Positions 1-8,940 of a DNA stretch of 64,000 bases are shown here, piece by piece. The stretch lies in NCBI RefSeq assembly GCF_002165625.1, contig NZ_NGNS01000016.1:1-64000 (forward strand). Reading direction: 5' to 3'. The translations under genes and the position numbers were made by a program. The DNA is from Neiella marina. Its GTDB lineage: Bacteria; Pseudomonadota; Gammaproteobacteria; Enterobacterales; Neiellaceae. The notes beneath the pieces were generated by a model. It saw nothing but the letters and a program-made list of their open reading frames with translations, was not told the DNA's origin and did no database searches. The stretch's first letter is position 1, and the number at the start of each line of letters is the position of its first letter.

Positions 1-5
1 CATAG

Positions 6-37
6 AGAAACGCCCTAGGCCGTCAAGGCCTAGGGCG
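6..37 (-). terminator. Rho-independent terminator downstream of tyrS
   Basis: A perfect 11-bp GC-rich stem (CGCCCTAGGCC at 11-21, GGCCTAGGGCG at 27-37) closes a 5-nt loop. Read on the minus strand it is followed by TTTCTC, a short U-tract. It lies about 100 bases past the tyrS stop and fits as that gene's terminator. Confidence 0.85.
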
Positions 38-141
38 GTGAAAATATCCAAGACCCGTTATCCGGTAAACCGCAATGCCGCCCCTCTTAAGTGAACAGCA
101 TTGCGCTCGAAGCGGGCTTTCTAAAATCGACAAGACTGCAA

Positions 142-1341
142 TTAAGCGACAGTCACCTTGGCGAAGCGGCGCTTGCCAACTTGGAATACCGCCGTTGTGC
201 CAGTCGCAACGGTTTGCTTGGCGTCAGCAACTTTCTCACCGTCTTGCTTCACCGCACCTTGTTTCACCATGCGCATAGCTTCAGAGGTCGAAGCCACCAA
301 ACCCGCATCTTTGAGCAAGTTTGCCATGCCGATTTCGCCGTCAACAGCATTCACTGTTACTTCAGCAATATCGTCTGGAATAGCGCCTTTTTGGAAGCGC
401 GCGATAAACGCCTGCTCAGCGCCATCTGCTGCGGCTTGATCGTGGAACCGAGCAATGATTTCCTTGGCCAACGCAATTTTGACGTCACGTGGGTTTTTAC
501 CTGCTTCAACATCGGCTTTAAGCTGTTCAATTTCAGCCAGCGGACGGTAGCTCAGCAGTTGGTAGTAACGCCACATCAAGTCATCTGAGATCGACATGAT
601 TTTGCCGAACATCTCATCAGCTGGTTCAGAAATACCAATGTAATTATTAGCTGACTTGGACATTTTCTTAACACCGTCCAAACCTTCCAACAGCGGCATT
701 GTCAGCACTACCTGAGGCTTTTGTCCGGCATCTTTTTGCAGTTCACGGCCCATCAGCAAGTTGAATTTCTGATCGGTACCACCAAGCTCAATGTCAGCAT
801 TTAGTGCCACGGAGTCATAACCTTGCAGCAACGGATACATGAATTCATGAATCGCAATCGGCTGGCCACCGGTGTAACGCTTTTTAAAGTCATCACGCTC
901 AAGCATACGGGCAACGGTTTGTTTCGCCGCCAATCGGATCATGCCTTCTGCACCCAGCTCAGCTAACCACTCAGAGTTGAATACAACGCGTGTTTTCTCA
1001 GGATCGAGAATTTTGAAAACCTGCTCTTTGTAGGTTTCAGCGTTAGCAAGTACTTGCTCTTTAGTCAGCGGTGGACGAGTAGAGTTTTTACCGGTTGGGT
1101 CACCGACCATGCCAGTGAAGTCACCAATCAGGAACACCACTTGATGACCGAGTTGTTGAAATTGGCGCAACTTGGTGAGGATGACAGTGTGACCTAAGTG
1201 GATATCTGGTGCGGTTGGATCGGCACCTAACTTGACGATCAATGGGCGATCTAATTTTAGTTTTTCAACCAGTTCGTCTTCGACCAGAATTTCCTCTGCA
1301 CCCCTTTTAATCTCAGCAAGTGCGGTTTGCAAGTCGGTCAT
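142..1341 (-). CDS. tyrS: Tyrosyl-tRNA synthetase
   Basis: Charges tRNA-Tyr with tyrosine in the cytoplasm using ATP. The 399-residue product has the class I signatures: HLGHTV (HIGH motif, near residue 48) and KMSKS (near residue 227). The C-terminal 60 or so residues look like an S4 RNA-binding domain ([13 protein letters not shown] region). Length fits the shorter bacterial TyrS subfamily (TyrZ-like) rather than the 420-residue E. coli type. An AGGGG Shine-Dalgarno lies upstream of the ATG. It diverges from the peptidase gene at 1538; in many gammaproteobacteria this tyrS-peptidase-anmK arrangement sits beside an rRNA operon, which is not visible inside this window. Confidence 0.97.
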   Translation of the reverse strand: MTDLQTALAEIKRGAEEILVEDELVEKLKLDRPLIVKLGADPTAPDIHLGHTVILTKLRQFQQLGHQVVFLIGDFTGMVGDPTGKNSTRPPLTKEQVLANAETYKEQVFKILDPEKTRVVFNSEWLAELGAEGMIRLAAKQTVARMLERDDFKKRYTGGQPIAIHEFMYPLLQGYDSVALNADIELGGTDQKFNLLMGRELQKDAGQKPQVVLTMPLLEGLDGVKKMSKSANNYIGISEPADEMFGKIMSISDDLMWRYYQLLSYRPLAEIEQLKADVEAGKNPRDVKIALAKEIIARFHDQAAADGAEQAFIARFQKGAIPDDIAEVTVNAVDGEIGMANLLKDAGLVASTSEAMRMVKQGAVKQDGEKVADAKQTVATGTTAVFQVGKRRFAKVTVA

Positions 1342-1537
1342 GAATCGCCCCTTTTTTTAGATGAATACGTCAAAGCGGACGGATTGTACTTGAAAAATAC
1401 AGTCAATATAAGTATCAAGTAGCACTGTAGGCCAAGGGATTGTTGACCTTTGATGTGTATTTCTTGTTTCAATGAAGTCTTTATTTGAACAAGCAAGCGC
1501 TTATTTAAATCACATACAAACAAAGAGTAGTTGTACA

Positions 1538-2848
1538 ATGACGCGGGTATTGCACCGCATGCCAAACAGTCATCGTTGGCTGTTAGGGATGTGTGTATTT
1601 TTCATTTTGCTGGGATTAATTTGGCCTTCGGAACAGGCCAAAGCCACGCGCACCGCGGATGCGCCCTGGCAGCTAGAGCTTAACAAGCGCTATCCCCTTC
1701 CTCTCGATCTGCAAGCATCGCAAGCTGCTGCGCAAGCCGCCGAAGCAGCTGAACAACTCAACTGGCAAGTAGAAACGGTAAAATCAGGCGACAGCTTAGC
1801 GAAGTTATTTAGCCGCGCCGGACTGTCGGCCAAAACCCTTCACCAAATCATGCAACTCGGCAAACCTGTCGCCGCGTTGAAAAGAATTCACCCAGGCGAC
1901 CAAATTAGCTTTGCCAGAAATAGCGACGGTAATTTGCAGCAACTGGCTTATGCCATCAGCGAAGAAAAGACCCTGTATGTCGATGTGGTTGACGGCGGCT
2001 TTGACGCTCGTACGGTAGAAAAAGAATTCGAACTGCGCAGCGACTATGCTGGCGCCACCATTGAGAGTAACTTCTGGAATGCCGGTATTGAATCTGGCAT
2101 GACTCCCAATTTAATCATGGCGCTGGCCAATATCTTTGGCTGGGATATCGACTTTGCCCTTGATATTCGCAAAGGCGATAGCTTCACCGTCATCTACGAG
2201 ACTCGTTATCTTGATGGCGAGTTTGCCGGTTACGGCGATATTATCGGCGCCGAGTTTGTCAATCAGGGTGAGCGTCACCGAGCGATTCGCCACACCGATG
2301 GCAATTATTACTCGCTAGACGGTCATGCCATGCGCAAAGCGTTCTTGCGTGCCCCGGTTAACTTCAAATACATCAGTTCCAGCTTCAACCCCCGTCGCCT
2401 TCATCCTGTGACCGGTAAAGTCAGACCGCATCGCGGTATTGATTACGCCGCCAAGACAGGCACACCTGTGGTTGCCGCTGGTGATGGTAAAGTCATGAAG
2501 TCGGGTTACAGTCGCCTTAATGGTAACTATGTGTTTATTAAACACGGCGAAAAGTACGTCACCAAATATCTTCATTTGCACAAACGTTACGTCAAGACTG
2601 GCCAGCGAGTGCGTCAGGGCAAAACCATTGGTACCGTGGGTGCCACGGGTCGCGTCACCGGACCTCACTTGCACTATGAGTTCTTAGTCAATGGTGTGCA
2701 CCGCAACCCACGCACGGTGAAATTGCCGCAATCACAAGCCATTGCCAAAAAAGAACGTCAGTCGTTCTTGAACCTTGCGAAACAAATAGGTCATCAGCTA
2801 GATTCCAATCAACGCATTCTCCTGGCTATGAATGCCAGCAATGACTGA
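1538..2848 (+). CDS. Peptidoglycan DD-metalloendopeptidase, M23 family (OapA/LysM type)
   Basis: Predicted periplasmic, inner-membrane-anchored murein hydrolase that cuts peptide cross-links. Residues near 16-32 form one hydrophobic anchor (LGMCVFFILLGLIWP). A LysM-like/OapA region follows (VKSGDSLAKLF, LHQIMQLG). The C-terminal M23 domain carries the zinc-site motifs RPHRGIDY (HxxxD) and PHLHYEF (HxH), so catalysis looks intact. I chose the ATG at 1538 (436 aa) because its N-terminus matches family members; an in-frame ATG at 1472 would add 22 poorly conserved residues. The gene is followed after 8 bp by anmK, placing cell-wall cleavage and muropeptide recycling in one operon. Confidence 0.93.
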   Translation: MTRVLHRMPNSHRWLLGMCVFFILLGLIWPSEQAKATRTADAPWQLELNKRYPLPLDLQASQAAAQAAEAAEQLNWQVETVKSGDSLAKLFSRAGLSAKTLHQIMQLGKPVAALKRIHPGDQISFARNSDGNLQQLAYAISEEKTLYVDVVDGGFDARTVEKEFELRSDYAGATIESNFWNAGIESGMTPNLIMALANIFGWDIDFALDIRKGDSFTVIYETRYLDGEFAGYGDIIGAEFVNQGERHRAIRHTDGNYYSLDGHAMRKAFLRAPVNFKYISSSFNPRRLHPVTGKVRPHRGIDYAAKTGTPVVAAGDGKVMKSGYSRLNGNYVFIKHGEKYVTKYLHLHKRYVKTGQRVRQGKTIGTVGATGRVTGPHLHYEFLVNGVHRNPRTVKLPQSQAIAKKERQSFLNLAKQIGHQLDSNQRILLAMNASND

Positions 2849-2856
2849 TTGATGAA

Positions 2857-3966
2857 ATGAGCAATTACTATATCGGACTAATGACAGGGACCAGCATGGA
2901 TGGGCTGGACGTGGCATTAGTCCGTTTTGGTGACCACCAGCTCGAGCTGGTTGCCGCCCATACTTATTCCCTGCCTGATACCCTAAATACCCTTTGTCAG
3001 CGACTATGCGATCCGGGCTCTGATGATCTCGATTCTTACGGCCGTGCTCACCAATGGCTTGGTGAATGTAGCGCTGACGCGATCAATCAATTGCTTGATA
3101 AAGCAGGCATCGCAGCAAGCGAAGTGAGCGCCATTGGCAGTCATGGCCAAACTGTGCGCCATCGGCCCGATCTCGATCATCGATTTACCCTGCAACTTGG
3201 CGATGCGTCGATCATTGCCGAGAAGACCGGCATCGACACGGTGGCAGACTTCCGCAGCGCCGATATGGCAGCAGGCGGCCAAGGCGCGCCATTAGTGCCA
3301 GCATTTCACTCTTGGTTGCTAGGTAAACGAGAAGAGCCGACCATTATTGTTAATATTGGCGGCATCGCCAATCTGACTTATCTGCCAGCCAATAGCGATC
3401 ATATCTTTGGCTTTGATACCGGACCTGGCAATACATTGATTGATAGTTGGTGCCAACTTCATACCGGCCAATCTTATGACGACAATGGCGACTGGGGTGC
3501 CTCGGGCAATATTGATCAGGAATTGTTAGCCAACCTGATGACTGATGCCTACTTCCACCGCCCCGCCCCCAAAAGCACTGGTCGCGAGTATTTCAATGTC
3601 CATTGGTTAAAGGACTATATGGGCGATGCTAAGCCAATCGCATCAGCCGATGCCCAGGCAACATTACATGCCCTAACCGTTCATAGCATTGCCGATGCAA
3701 TCCGCCCTTTAGCAAGAGGCAAGTGCAATGTCTACATCTGTGGCGGTGGCGCCCATAACGGATTAATCATGCGTTCGCTGGCACAAGCCATGCCCTCCCA
3801 CACCGTTGACACCACCGCAGCTCTTGGACTCGATCCCGACTGGGTTGAAGCAGTTTGTTTTGCTTGGCTGGCCCATTGTTTTGAACAGCGCATCCCCGCC
3901 AACGTGCCAAAAGTAACAGGAGCTAAAGGACCACGGTTGTTGGGTTGCCTTTATCCAGCCAGCTAA
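2857..3966 (+). CDS. anmK: Anhydro-N-acetylmuramic acid kinase
   Basis: Phosphorylates and opens 1,6-anhydro-MurNAc to MurNAc-6-phosphate, a step in recycling of the cell wall. The 369-residue length matches the family. The N-terminal GLMTGTSMDGLD is the ATP-binding signature of AnmK; SHGQTVRH, ADFRSADMAAGGQGAPLVP and GFDTGPGN are further conserved blocks, and CGGGAHN near the C-terminus is the sugar-kinase fold phosphate loop. It starts 8 bp after the M23 endopeptidase stop and probably shares its transcript. It converges with the DUF2306 gene, 8 bp between stops, with no clear terminator. Confidence 0.96.
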   Translation: MSNYYIGLMTGTSMDGLDVALVRFGDHQLELVAAHTYSLPDTLNTLCQRLCDPGSDDLDSYGRAHQWLGECSADAINQLLDKAGIAASEVSAIGSHGQTVRHRPDLDHRFTLQLGDASIIAEKTGIDTVADFRSADMAAGGQGAPLVPAFHSWLLGKREEPTIIVNIGGIANLTYLPANSDHIFGFDTGPGNTLIDSWCQLHTGQSYDDNGDWGASGNIDQELLANLMTDAYFHRPAPKSTGREYFNVHWLKDYMGDAKPIASADAQATLHALTVHSIADAIRPLARGKCNVYICGGGAHNGLIMRSLAQAMPSHTVDTTAALGLDPDWVEAVCFAWLAHCFEQRIPANVPKVTGAKGPRLLGCLYPAS

Positions 3967-3974
3967 TATGCTTG

Positions 3975-4856
3975 CTAAATGGCGCCAAGTAGCTTGCCAA
4001 TTCTTGGTGCCCACATCAGCATGATTGCTGCACCCACGCCAATCAAAGTGATCACAGCGCCACCAGTCATCACCGCCGCACCGCTCCACACAGTGCTGCT
4101 TGAGCTCTGTTTTTTGGCCCAGAAATAAATCTCAACAATGGCCATGGGTAACAGATAGCAAGCGAATGACAGAAAGATATCCATCGGCCCATCGACATTT
4201 TGAGTGTTGCCATTTGGTCCCTGATTAACCAGATACCAGCCCATCAGGTACAAACGAAAACTCCAAACACCGTTAATCAGAATAAAGCTATGAATGGCCC
4301 ACCGCATGTGTAGGTCGAAGCGTTTGTTAACGGCGTGATACCAGGCAAAACCAACAGCCACCAGAATCAGCAAGCCATTTAAGGTGACCCCTTGGCTGAA
4401 GGTGAGCCCCTTGACCCACTGCAAATACAGCCCCGTCAATGCCCCCGACATGCCAAGCACAAGAAACAGCCGGCCGTTCCAGCTATGAAATCCTTTGAAT
4501 CGATTTCGGATACTCGGAACCAACTGGAAAATGCCAAACAACGACAAGTAAATCGACGGCAGGATATGAGCAAACAACACCAATCGATCAAAGCCCTCGG
4601 TATTTTTAACTCCCGGAGCCGGGCTAAACTCAGCAACGTCAAAGCCAAATACCATCGTCAAGGCGTATATGGCAAAGACATAAAATGCGAACGCCCATTG
4701 CCCTGCCAGGGCAATGGCAAACCAACTTTTGACACTTATATCTAAGGCCTTTTTGGCGTTGTGCAAAGTCGCACTAGGCAAGCCCAAAACAGATGTAAAC
4801 ACAGCAATCACTCCAATCAACTGAAAGTGAAAACTATGAGTAAAACGTCGCTCCAA
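3975..4856 (-). CDS. DUF2306-like multi-pass membrane protein
   Basis: A 293-residue integral membrane protein of unknown role. At least seven hydrophobic segments are visible, starting with residues 10-30 (LIGVIAVFTSVLG). The block FHSWNGRLFLVLGMSGALTG resembles the conserved His/Trp/Gly core of DUF2306 proteins (COG5395), and there is a second conserved His near DLHMRWAIHSFILI. The only workable start is TTG at 4856, preceded by GGTG; an in-frame stop lies just upstream. No neighbour suggests a job. Family assignment is from pattern recognition only. Confidence 0.7.
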   Translation of the reverse strand: MERRFTHSFHFQLIGVIAVFTSVLGLPSATLHNAKKALDISVKSWFAIALAGQWAFAFYVFAIYALTMVFGFDVAEFSPAPGVKNTEGFDRLVLFAHILPSIYLSLFGIFQLVPSIRNRFKGFHSWNGRLFLVLGMSGALTGLYLQWVKGLTFSQGVTLNGLLILVAVGFAWYHAVNKRFDLHMRWAIHSFILINGVWSFRLYLMGWYLVNQGPNGNTQNVDGPMDIFLSFACYLLPMAIVEIYFWAKKQSSSSTVWSGAAVMTGGAVITLIGVGAAIMLMWAPRIGKLLGAI

Positions 4857-4996
4857 TTCGCACCGAATTTAAAATTCGGCGCATAAAAATCGACGTATTT
4901 TCGCCACGCCGAAGTGTTTTGTTGCAAAGCTGAACTTGATTACCTCAGATAGCTGCTGCTAACTTCATAAACTCGATACCACAACGATGAACTGAC

Positions 4997-6112
4997 ATGC
5001 CAGAGCAACCGCTAATAGAGGCAATGACGCTGCAATACTTGGTACTTGCGACTGCTTTGGCATTACTGCTTGCTCAGGCTGTTGTCAGTCGTAAAACCAC
5101 CACTCACCTATTGTTTGCGGTGTTTTGTGGCTCAGTGGCGCTATCAAGCGCACAGAAACTCACTGGCGATAGCGTTGGCGCCTACCAATACCTTATTGGT
5201 ATGGGTGCCTGTGCGACCTGCAATATTTATTGGCTGCTCGCACGTTCCCTGTTCAGAACATCAACGCCGATTAAGTTGCATCATGTTGGCTTCGCTGTTG
5301 CTCTCGGGGCCTTGATGATGGCCAAGCAAGGCTATCTCTTTATCGATAGCTTCTGGCAATTTAGTCTGCGATTTGACGATGTCTTTAATGGCATTTTGCG
5401 AGAGCTCATCACACTGCTCTCTTCATTTGTGTTGATCATGGCGGTTTGGGAAGGAATACGAGGCTTTGATCGCAACAACCGAAAAGACTGTATACAGCGC
5501 CTGACTTTCCTCGTGAGCCTTGCCGCAGCCATTGCCATTACCAAAACAGTTGCGGTCACTCATGCCAACCAGCCCGACATAGTGCAAGCGGTGATTGCCG
5601 TGGTTACTGTGATGGTCATGCTATTGACGCAGATATTGATAACATGGCGAAGCAGCAACACCGGCCCAATCGTCAAACAGTGCTCTCATCGCTCCCCTGC
5701 ACCAGCAAGCAATGAAGCAAGTAGCGCTTGCCAAACTAGTATCACGACCACTGCGCTTGATATGGAGCTAGCCGAGCAAGTCAATCGCTGTATCCAGCGT
5801 CAGTATCGTCAATCGAATTTGAAAGTGGCAGATGTTGCCCGAGCCCTTGATGTTTCCGAATACCGGGTGAGCCGAATTCTGAAACAGCATTTTCAAGCCA
5901 AGAACTTCAATCATTTTGTCAATCAGCTGCGAGTCGAACACGCTCGCAGTTTACTAGCCGACCCTGCGACCAAAGACTGGCCTGTACTGATTGTTGGATT
6001 AGAGAGCGGCTTCGCTTCGGTTGGCCCATTCACTCGCGCATTTAAGCAGTTTACCGGGCTGACCCCAGGTCAATACCGAGCAACAAGCATGGCAAGCGCA
6101 CAATCAGCGTAA
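4997..6112 (+). CDS. Membrane-anchored AraC-family transcriptional regulator
   Basis: A 371-residue regulator with two parts. Residues about 10-220 hold roughly seven hydrophobic segments (for example YLVLATALALLLAQAVV and FVLIMAVWEGI). Residues about 255-365 form an AraC/XylS DNA-binding domain with two helix-turn-helix units: LKVADVARALDVSEYRVSRIL and the signature GFASVGPFTRAFKQFTGLTPGQYR. The membrane part may sense a ligand or membrane state, but this is inference. The next gene downstream on the same strand encodes a periplasmic sugar-type binding protein, so the pair could act together. An alternative start is the ATG at 5024. Confidence 0.85.
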   Translation: MPEQPLIEAMTLQYLVLATALALLLAQAVVSRKTTTHLLFAVFCGSVALSSAQKLTGDSVGAYQYLIGMGACATCNIYWLLARSLFRTSTPIKLHHVGFAVALGALMMAKQGYLFIDSFWQFSLRFDDVFNGILRELITLLSSFVLIMAVWEGIRGFDRNNRKDCIQRLTFLVSLAAAIAITKTVAVTHANQPDIVQAVIAVVTVMVMLLTQILITWRSSNTGPIVKQCSHRSPAPASNEASSACQTSITTTALDMELAEQVNRCIQRQYRQSNLKVADVARALDVSEYRVSRILKQHFQAKNFNHFVNQLRVEHARSLLADPATKDWPVLIVGLESGFASVGPFTRAFKQFTGLTPGQYRATSMASAQSA

Positions 6113-6226
6113 ACCGACAACGCCGCTGAGATATCAAACAAAATGGCAAATCAGCCGCTTGTTTCTTTACATTCAGGTGACTCTGCGACTAACTTGCAGT
6201 GTCGCCACAACCTTTTTTAATTCCAA

Positions 6227-7165
6227 TTGTTAGATAAACGGACGTTATCACCCCAGCTTTATTGCCTACTAGTAGCAATTACCATGCTTTTCAGTGCTTG
6301 CACTCAAGCGAATTGCTATGGCGTAGTAACCGCTGGCGGCGGAGCCCATTATTGGCATCAAGTAGTGAAAGGTGCGCAAGCCGCTGCCGACGAACTCGAT
6401 ATGACCATTGTTACCCGCGGCATCGCCGATGAGCGAAACGATAAAGCTCAAGTGCTGATCATGAAATCCATTCGCCAACAAGGCTGCTCAGGCTTTCTTC
6501 TTGCGCCCAGTTCTGACGCTTTACTCGACCTCGTCGCTGAGTTCGATGCAATCGGTATTCCGACGGTTTTTATCGACCGAGATATCGGTGGCGAACGGCG
6601 CGCAGTGTTGAAAACCAACAATCATCACGCTGGCAAATTAGTGGCGATGAAAATAGCCCAATTGACGCCACCGCAAGCAACTATCGGCGTGTTAAGAACT
6701 CATGAGTTAGATAAAGCAGTTACCGCCCGAGTTGATGGCTTCGTTGGCACCGCTGAAACCATGGACTTAGACATTGTATTCAACGAGCTAGTGGGCACTA
6801 AAGTGGGTGAATCTCGCAGCAAAATCACTGAGCTACTGCAGCAACATCCAGATATTGATGCCATCTTTAGTCCCAATGAAAACACCACAGTAGCAACCAT
6901 CGCCAGCTTGGACGCAATTGGCAACGAACAGCGGCCTGTGCATATTGGTTTCGATAGCAATAAATACATTGTTGACTCAATGGCCAACGGCAAGCTCGCT
7001 GGCTTTATGGTGCAAGATCCCTACTTGATGGGCTATCAAGCAACAAAAGCGCTCCATCGCATTCGTTTAGAAAAGCCAATCTCAGAAACCACCGACATTC
7101 CAGCGATATTTATCAACAGAGATAACTACCAGCACCCGGAAGTTTCGAGCAAACTAGTCAATTGA
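6227..7165 (+). CDS. Periplasmic substrate-binding protein, RbsB/LacI-like (orphan)
   Basis: A 312-residue type I periplasmic binding protein of the Peripla_BP_4 family, which binds sugars or autoinducer-like ligands. The N-terminus is hydrophobic (LLVAITMLFSAC) and could be a signal peptide or an atypical lipobox. Family features include GVVTAGGGAHYWHQVVKGA at the start of the fold, FLLAPSSDAL, PTVFIDRDI, DAIFSPNENTTVA and HIGFDSN. The start is TTG at 6227; the next ATG (6284) would destroy the signal sequence. No permease or ATPase gene is adjacent, so it may serve a sensor rather than a transporter. It converges with the CPBP protease gene. Confidence 0.85.
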   Translation: MLDKRTLSPQLYCLLVAITMLFSACTQANCYGVVTAGGGAHYWHQVVKGAQAAADELDMTIVTRGIADERNDKAQVLIMKSIRQQGCSGFLLAPSSDALLDLVAEFDAIGIPTVFIDRDIGGERRAVLKTNNHHAGKLVAMKIAQLTPPQATIGVLRTHELDKAVTARVDGFVGTAETMDLDIVFNELVGTKVGESRSKITELLQQHPDIDAIFSPNENTTVATIASLDAIGNEQRPVHIGFDSNKYIVDSMANGKLAGFMVQDPYLMGYQATKALHRIRLEKPISETTDIPAIFINRDNYQHPEVSSKLVN

Positions 7166-7188
7166 AAATCACTGCTATCATCTGACCA

Positions 7189-8031
7189 TTAGCGCATTGG
7201 CAACTGCTCGCTAAGAATCGATGTATAAGCAGGTTGTTGCGACAAAAACCGATACGCCCAAGCGAGCGCAATGACACCACATGTCACACCAATGTACCAC
7301 TCAGACTGAAAATCTTGCAGTGTATAGGGCTGGTCCAAATCGGACAGCACCATGGCACCGTAAGAGTAAAGCCAAGCCAATAAGTTATTGCACATGTGGC
7401 AAAAAATGGGGGCAAAAAGAGTACCGGTTTTGATATACAAGGCACACATACAAAGGCCAAACATTAGGCTACCAATGACATCGGTGTGTAATCCGGCAAA
7501 CAGAACTGATGAACCAATTGCCGCTCCCAATCCCCCCCATTTATCTGCCCATCGGTGCAGCAATAAAAATCGGAAAACAATCTCTTCGACAATAGGCGCA
7601 AGTACTACGATCGCAGCAAAACTAAGGGTATTTGGGACAAAGCTATCACCATCACGATAGTCATAAGTGATATCGGGGCCTTCAAGCAATTGATTCGAAA
7701 CCCAATCTGGCAACCAAAATGACAGCGGATAGTAAAATACGTAAACGGCAGCAATGCTAAATAGCACACTGAACAAAGAGAGCTTAAATCCAGCAATATA
7801 ATCGGTCCAAGACGGGTCTTGCATAGCCGCCATTAAAGGTATGCTGCGCCACACAATTAATGCGGCCAATAACATGCCTGCAACCAAATAAAACAACATG
7901 CCATCCGCTGCGCCTTGCCAATACAAATGCAAGTTCAAGCTGGCGGACAAGATAACAAAAATGATCGAGGCGAATAGCAACGCCAAAAACACGTAACGCG
8001 ATTTCAATGGGAAAGCGCAGTCATCTTCCAT
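7189..8031 (-). CDS. CPBP-family intramembrane metalloprotease
   Basis: A 280-residue multi-pass membrane protein of the CAAX protease/bacteriocin-processing (CPBP, Abi) family. Its conserved motifs are present: EEIVFRFLLLHRW (EExxxR), GLHTDV and FCHMCNN (third and fourth motifs, each with the active-site His or Asn). Substrates of bacterial members are mostly unknown. I set the start at 8031 because a strong AAGGAG (8041-8046) sits 9 nt upstream; a longer reading from 8067 would place this Shine-Dalgarno inside the gene. The sulfotransferase gene lies 50 bp upstream on the same strand. Confidence 0.88.
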   Translation of the reverse strand: MEDDCAFPLKSRYVFLALLFASIIFVILSASLNLHLYWQGAADGMLFYLVAGMLLAALIVWRSIPLMAAMQDPSWTDYIAGFKLSLFSVLFSIAAVYVFYYPLSFWLPDWVSNQLLEGPDITYDYRDGDSFVPNTLSFAAIVVLAPIVEEIVFRFLLLHRWADKWGGLGAAIGSSVLFAGLHTDVIGSLMFGLCMCALYIKTGTLFAPIFCHMCNNLLAWLYSYGAMVLSDLDQPYTLQDFQSEWYIGVTCGVIALAWAYRFLSQQPAYTSILSEQLPMR

Positions 8032-8081
8032 GATGTATATCTCCTTGCGATGGAACTCCAATTCCATCGGGTAGTTAAATA

Positions 8082-8876
8082 TTAATCCCGCCAGCTATCC
8101 AGTTGCCAACCGAGCAAGTTCTCTAACTTAGTTATCTCTGCAGCAAAAATCGAACGCAACTGCTGCTTTTCATCGGCGCTGATCTTGCTCACGTAAGGTC
8201 GGCTGTGAACATCTTTCTTCTCAGTATGCGGCAACTCTTCAATCGCCAAAAACCGATAGATCTGATTGACTGTGGTAGTTGGGTCCGTCAGCAGCTCATC
8301 GTGGCGTAGAAACAAGGTTTGCTGCTTTGGAAACAGCTGCCAGATGCGCTCAATTTGCTGGCTGTAGAAGCCCCGATCAACGTAAGAATACTTGCGTGAA
8401 CTGCCGCGACTGAGTTGAATACGCTCAGCTTCTTCGGCCATCGCCTGAACAAACGGTAGCTTTTCACGCCCCCGATGGCGCTCCATATTCCAATGCGAGT
8501 ATGCTCGCTCGATAGGATTGCGGAGCACCGCAATGACCTTGATGTCAGGGTTATAGCGATGGATCCGCGGCATACAGTCTGGCAGGTACATGTACGCCGG
8601 AGTGACATCGCCCATCAAACGACCCGCGCAATTGGAGGGGTAGAACGCATGATACTTGCGATAGTTTGGTTCACCGTTGGCAAACAAACGGCTGTTGTCG
8701 AAAAAGTGCACTTCTTTTTTGTCCGGCATCGCCAAGCCTTGATGACGACGCAAGTACTGATCCAGTGCGGTGGTTCCGCTCTTTTGTGCTCCAGCAACAA
8801 CAAAGGATACACGCTGCTGGGTCACTTGATTACTGGCTAAACGCCAGGCCACTTTCAGGCGAGTCGATAACGGCAT
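8082..8876 (-). CDS. PAPS-dependent sulfotransferase domain protein
   Basis: A 264-residue soluble enzyme predicted to transfer sulfate from 3'-phosphoadenylyl sulfate (PAPS) to an acceptor. The 5'-phosphosulfate loop is AGAQKSGTTAL (near residues 27-37) and the 3'-phosphate-binding block is VLRNPIERAYSHW (near residue 118). VTPAYMYLP and RHDELLTDP are typical of the heparan-sulfate-type Sulfotransfer_1 family. The acceptor cannot be read from sequence; in bacteria such enzymes modify glycans, lipids or capsules. No polysaccharide genes are adjacent. PAPS is made by the same assimilation pathway served by cysJIH at 45-50 kb. Confidence 0.85.
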   Translation of the reverse strand: MPLSTRLKVAWRLASNQVTQQRVSFVVAGAQKSGTTALDQYLRRHQGLAMPDKKEVHFFDNSRLFANGEPNYRKYHAFYPSNCAGRLMGDVTPAYMYLPDCMPRIHRYNPDIKVIAVLRNPIERAYSHWNMERHRGREKLPFVQAMAEEAERIQLSRGSSRKYSYVDRGFYSQQIERIWQLFPKQQTLFLRHDELLTDPTTTVNQIYRFLAIEELPHTEKKDVHSRPYVSKISADEKQQLRSIFAAEITKLENLLGWQLDSWRD

Positions 8877-8940
8877 AAGGCTTTCTCAGGGGCAATACAA
8901 TCGGCCCAAAATCTATCGGATTGATGCGCTGAAAGCAAAA

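Noticed and set aside
1-141. rRNA operon expected beside tyrS
   Set aside because: The segment holds only the tyrS terminator; no 16S sequence is visible inside the window.
1472-1537. Upstream extension of the M23 peptidase reading frame
   Set aside because: The 22 extra residues precede the natural membrane anchor and do not look family-like; the ATG at 1538 is preferred, though not proven.
1338-1565. 75-residue minus-strand open frame between tyrS and the peptidase gene
   Set aside because: It covers the divergent promoter region and the start of the peptidase, has no ribosome-binding site or recognisable composition.
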